From contig OY755170.1 in NCBI GenBank assembly GCA_963576735.1, positions 24,102,875 to 24,166,874 of the forward strand: 64,000 nucleotides of DNA, in the 5' to 3' direction. Positions 61,201 to 64,000 of this stretch are shown here, one piece after another; the first letter of the stretch is position 1; each line of letters starts with the position of its first letter. The DNA comes from Bedellia somnulentella. Lineage: Eukaryota; Arthropoda; Insecta; Lepidoptera; Bedelliidae. The position numbers and the translations under genes were made by a program. Under the pieces are notes generated by a model. That model saw only the letters and a list, made by a program, of their open reading frames with translations, had not been told where the DNA came from and did not search any database.

Positions 61201-64000
61201 CCTTTTACCAATTTCCTATCATCCATCCTCTTGATGTGCACATACCATCTCAACATTGCTTTTTCTATCTTACTTACAATATTATCTTTTACACCACACC
61301 TTTCACGAATCACGTCATTCCTCACACGATCACATAACCTTACGTTGCAAACGTTTCTGAGAGACCTTCTTTCTATTGCATTCACTCTGCTTTCATGCTT
61401 CTTCTGCCACACCCAACATTCACTGCCATACATAAGCGTAGGAACAAAAACAGCATCATGCACAACCATTCGGGCCTTTTCGGATACCGATTGACTAGAC
61501 ATTAGACTGTCCAGTTTTCCATCAATCGCATTACCATTTTTCACTCTTCTCTCGATATCTTCAACACAATTTCCATCTCTAGTAAACATACTTCCCAAAT
61601 ATACAAACTCATTCACTTGTTCCACTCTCCATTACTCTCAATCACGCATTCGGTCATATTCTCTTCTCTATCAAAAACCATGGTTTTGGTTTCTCATTCC
61701 CTTTCTTTCGAATGACGCACATGCAATATTCATTATCGCTTGCCGCGCCGCCGACGCTGCAAGAAGCACTTCATCGTCAGCATACAAGAGGCATTTAATG
61801 ATAAATCTACACACCTGAACTGTGAATTCACGCAACTCTGTCAAACAGTCATCCATGAAGAAATTGAAGAGCCACGGAGAAGCAACACAACCCTGTCGGA
61901 CACCCCTAGAGATGCCAAACCAGTCAGTGTTTTCCCCGTTTACTCTTACACATTCACTAGAACCCTCATAGAGTGAAACCAATGTACGTATAAGTTAACT
62001 CCTCAAACCGAACTTGGATAACACCTCCCACAGTCTGTAATGAAATCAATAATTACCTTCTGGTTTGGTAGCGTTTTCAACCTCAGGTTTTTTATCCTGG
62101 ATTGGTTTTAACGGATCTTTAGCCTCATTTAAATAAAATTCAGAGATATTCATTATACTGCTGTCAGCTAATTGTTTCTCCGTTGTTGTTACTTTAATTC
62201 TATCTTCTCGATTTTCAGCTATGCATGCAGCCCTCATATCCTTCATCCTTCTAAAATTAAACGGCATATTCTTTTCTTTCAGAGGTACTCTCACCTGAAA
62301 AGGACATTGGCTTGATTAATAGTTTTTACTTAGCATCGATGAAAGGATCTGTGCAAATAGAGAAGCCATTCAAATTGGGTAGACTTTGTTCAAATAGCCT
62401 AACTGAATCTCTATTCAAGTCGTATCTCTACGCAAGTAAGTCAAGCTATAAGCACCATTTATCTATGAATGTTCTTATTAAATTCCAATGCCAAATTTAT
62501 AAAAAAATACTTATATGCCACCTTTAAACACTTGTATTAAAAGCAAACGGGGTTAACTAAGAAAAGTAGATTTAATAACAATTGAGTGACTTGTCAAATG
62601 TCGAACACATGTCCAACGTTTTAACACTCACTGGTGCCATGGTCACACGTGGCTAAACCCAGATTGATTATTAATAATATACTTGAATAATGCCATTTGG
62701 TTAAAAATCAACTAGGAATGTATTTCGTGAATAAATCGCGTCACTTTAGTCTGTCTCTTCTAGTAGATTTTTAACGTTTATCACGGGATATGTAAATGAA
62801 ACATACTTTATGCTACTTACAGAGTTAAAATTATACCTTGCACACTTACCGGAAATGCTACGTTTGATTCTTGTATAACTATCCCATCTATAACGTGGGT
62901 CATTACGTAGGCATCATCATTATTAGTATCTACTCTCTTAAAATTACCATGCGACAGTTCAATTTCACGCCCCATAAAATTTGTCAGTCGCATAATCTTA
63001 TCTCTATTACATAATGAACTATCTAATTCAATCGGAATTTTATTGAACACATCGGGCTCTTTATTTATTTTCTTAGTCACTTCGATATGACTGTCTTCAG
63101 GTGCCTTTATATCTTTCGGAGAAGTGGAGATTTCTTCAGGCTTTTCATCAGTCATTGTTGTGTCTGCTGACTCAGTGCTGTCTTGAGATATCACAGATTG
63201 TATCAGTTCTTTTATTTCTTTACTGCTTGAAGGATCATTAGACGTGTTACTATGTTTTCTTACTCTTGCTTGACTATAAACAGTGTTACGAGTTAACTTG
63301 TCACCAGATTTTTCAGGGCTCTCTGTATTCTTATTTATATCTTTCTCAGGTTTACGTTCATAGGTCTTCATGTTATTTCGGTGAACAGGACTTGTATTCG
63401 TACCAATTTCAGCTGAAGTGACGGTTTTAGTTTCAATTTCTGGGTTGTTTCTTTGTTCACTTAATAGTTTTGGCTTTTTTTTCTGAGCTTCATCTGGAGA
63501 TTCGCTTTTCCTATTTCTATTATCAACAGTCTCTCGAGCTGAATTTGTGCTAGTAATTTCTATAACTATAGGTTTTGACTTTTTTTTCGCCGCCGTTGTA
63601 TTTTGAATCGTAATGTGTGTGGGCTGACGTGGTAGTGGAGAAACCTTATTATTTTGTACGGTTGAAGGATTTAGCATAGCAACAGGTCGCAATTCTGCTA
63701 TATTAATAGCTCGCTGAAAATTTTTCAATAGTGCAGCGTGAGCGGTCGTAGTTATTCTAGGTCTAATTTGCGCACAACTTGAGCTGCTGGATGATACTTG
63801 TTGAACAGCGACTGGTGCTTTGTTTGGGGCTAGTCTTGGTCTGGTATTTGGAGCCATGTTTTTGGCGGTATTTTGATTACTGTTTCTGTTGGAGAGCAAT
63901 TCAGAGGAATTAACTTGCCTATAAACTTGTTGAGGTGGACATTGACTTACGCTAGTTACGGTACGATTCATATTGGTGGGATTTGTATTATTTTGTTTAG
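58219..64000 (-). CDS. polyhomeotic-like SAM-domain protein (partial, 5' end outside window)
   Basis: Probably a Polycomb-type chromatin protein. Exons in transcript order: beyond 64000 to 62850, 62294-62057, 60497-60387, 60076-59966, 59111-59065, 58392-58219. All junctions are GT/AG and phases agree (0, 1, 1, 1, 0), giving 609 residues if both 111-nt exons are used. The first exon stays open to the window edge, so Met at 63971 is probably internal. It encodes a low-complexity N/Q/S/K-rich region ending MTHVIDGIVIQESNVAFP, which closely resembles the HD1 box of PHC proteins (THVIEGFVIQE...FPV). The C-terminus is a SAM domain (DWTAQQIAAQL, then RDHEIDGEALFLVSDAQLVK) ending four residues before the stop. 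The FCS zinc finger normally between them is not seen. The region could instead be a SAMD7/11-type paralogue. Confidence 0.8.
58832..59035 (+). mobile_element. tRNA-derived SINE in an intron
   Basis: The tRNA-like head has cggccgagtggataggtgac and gcgggttcgatcccacctga. The body has gttagtatcctataataaag, tttggggctagc and tataatatgtcc. Same family as 16552-16745, opposite orientation to the host gene. Confidence 0.75.
59612..59735 (+). repeat. LINE-B 3' fragment
   Basis: ggtttgtcgggatcgtacaa, agtggcgatcgatagtctct, gcctaccccaatgggaacta. Opposite orientation to the host gene, in the intron after the 59966-60076 exon. Confidence 0.8.
59768..60597 (-). repeat. 415-bp tandem duplication carrying a 111-nt exon
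   Basis: Copy 1 59768-60182, copy 2 60183-60597, offset 415 bp. Shared words include tcgttactagaaacgttgtt, catttcggaaacatggcact and gagcacaaggcaactcct. Each copy contains one exon of the polyhomeotic-like gene with acceptor TTTATTTTCAG and a donor (GTAAGTGCC or GTGAGTGCC). Both exons are 111 nt and phase 1-1. Their peptides agree at roughly 23 of 37 positions, for example PSA.RN and TIT.KLKN.L.QL. Confidence 0.9.
60640..60935 (-). mobile_element. Helitron-like 5' fragment
   Basis: On the minus strand it starts TCTATACTAATATTATAAAG, the usual start of these repeats, followed by tgggtaatcttggaaactac and tgaatcgattttaa. No CTAGT end found, so it is truncated. An 81-codon frame inside it has no motif. 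Confidence 0.6.
60957..62040 (-). mobile_element. LINE-B, longest copy, RTE/CR1-like, broken ORF
   Basis: Non-LTR retrotransposon in the same orientation as the host gene, in its 60498-62056 intron. The upstream frame (61671-61982) has the RT core: GVRQGCVASPWLFNFFMDD and LLYADDEVLLA (YADD catalytic box). The ORF then shifts frame to 61050-61625: VNEFVYLGSMFTRDG, MLYGSECW-type MYGSECWVW, then RRWGHVKRM-like WYVHIKRMDD and NVSRGRPRETHLDQI. The 3' end at 60957-61015 carries the hairpin module and an ATGTATG tail. It is 5'-truncated and frameshifted, so it is not autonomous. It is the source sequence that explains about ten short 3' fragments elsewhere in the window. Confidence 0.85.

Noticed and set aside
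61143..61494. plus-strand frames at 61.1-61.5 kb
   Set aside because: Antisense of the LINE-B ORF.
63969..63971. Met at 63971 as the true start of the polyhomeotic-like protein
   Set aside because: The frame remains open upstream to the window edge with similar N/Q-rich composition, so the start is probably outside the window.

Overview
This window is animal nuclear DNA, most likely from a butterfly or moth. It is AT-rich, gene-poor and packed with short interspersed repeats, RTE/CR1-type LINE fragments, Helitron-like pieces and foldback (MITE-type) elements. The two real genes have small exons with normal GT/AG introns. The order-level assignment is an inference from repeat style and gene content; nothing here fixes the species.

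Genes. (1) A plus-strand LIV-1 subfamily ZIP zinc transporter has six coding exons between 40229 and 45895 (672 residues). It carries HNFTDG and HELPHE motifs, a CPILLYQ ectodomain motif and two His-rich segments. A CpG-rich block ending in a splice donor at 14839/14840 is a candidate distal first exon, which would make 14840-40114 a 25 kb first intron. (2) A minus-strand polyhomeotic-like gene (58219 to beyond 64000, 5' end outside the window) has a motif resembling the PHC family HD1 box, then a C-terminal SAM domain assembled over two exons. No FCS zinc finger is visible. One 111-nt, phase 1-1 exon of this gene is tandemly duplicated with both copies' splice sites intact. A possible THAP-domain start (55636-55830, minus) and a 133-codon unidentified frame (29377-29778, minus) are weaker candidates.

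Mobile DNA by region. 1-14500 holds mostly old SINE/LINE pieces and a palindromic MITE. 14600-40100 (inferred intron 1) holds two large foldbacks, a 5'-truncated LINE with a still-open reverse transcriptase frame (30101-31198) and a Helitron-like element with a TCTG microsatellite. 43300-44900, inside ZIP introns 5 and 6, holds SINEs plus broken copies of ZIP exon 6 on both sides of the real exon. 46500-57900 holds nested foldbacks, head-to-head tRNA-derived SINEs and a Copia relic interrupted by a LINE. 58800-62040 holds a SINE, a Helitron-like piece and the longest copy of the dominant LINE (called LINE-B) inside polyhomeotic-like introns.

Three abundant families, LINE-B and two SINE-like families called Rep-A and Rep-C, end in the same 3' module: a CTCTG-C-ACCCC hairpin, then C-GTGA and an ATGTATG tail. 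This suggests that the two short families use the LINE-B machinery. All assignments are from reading the sequence; no searches were run.
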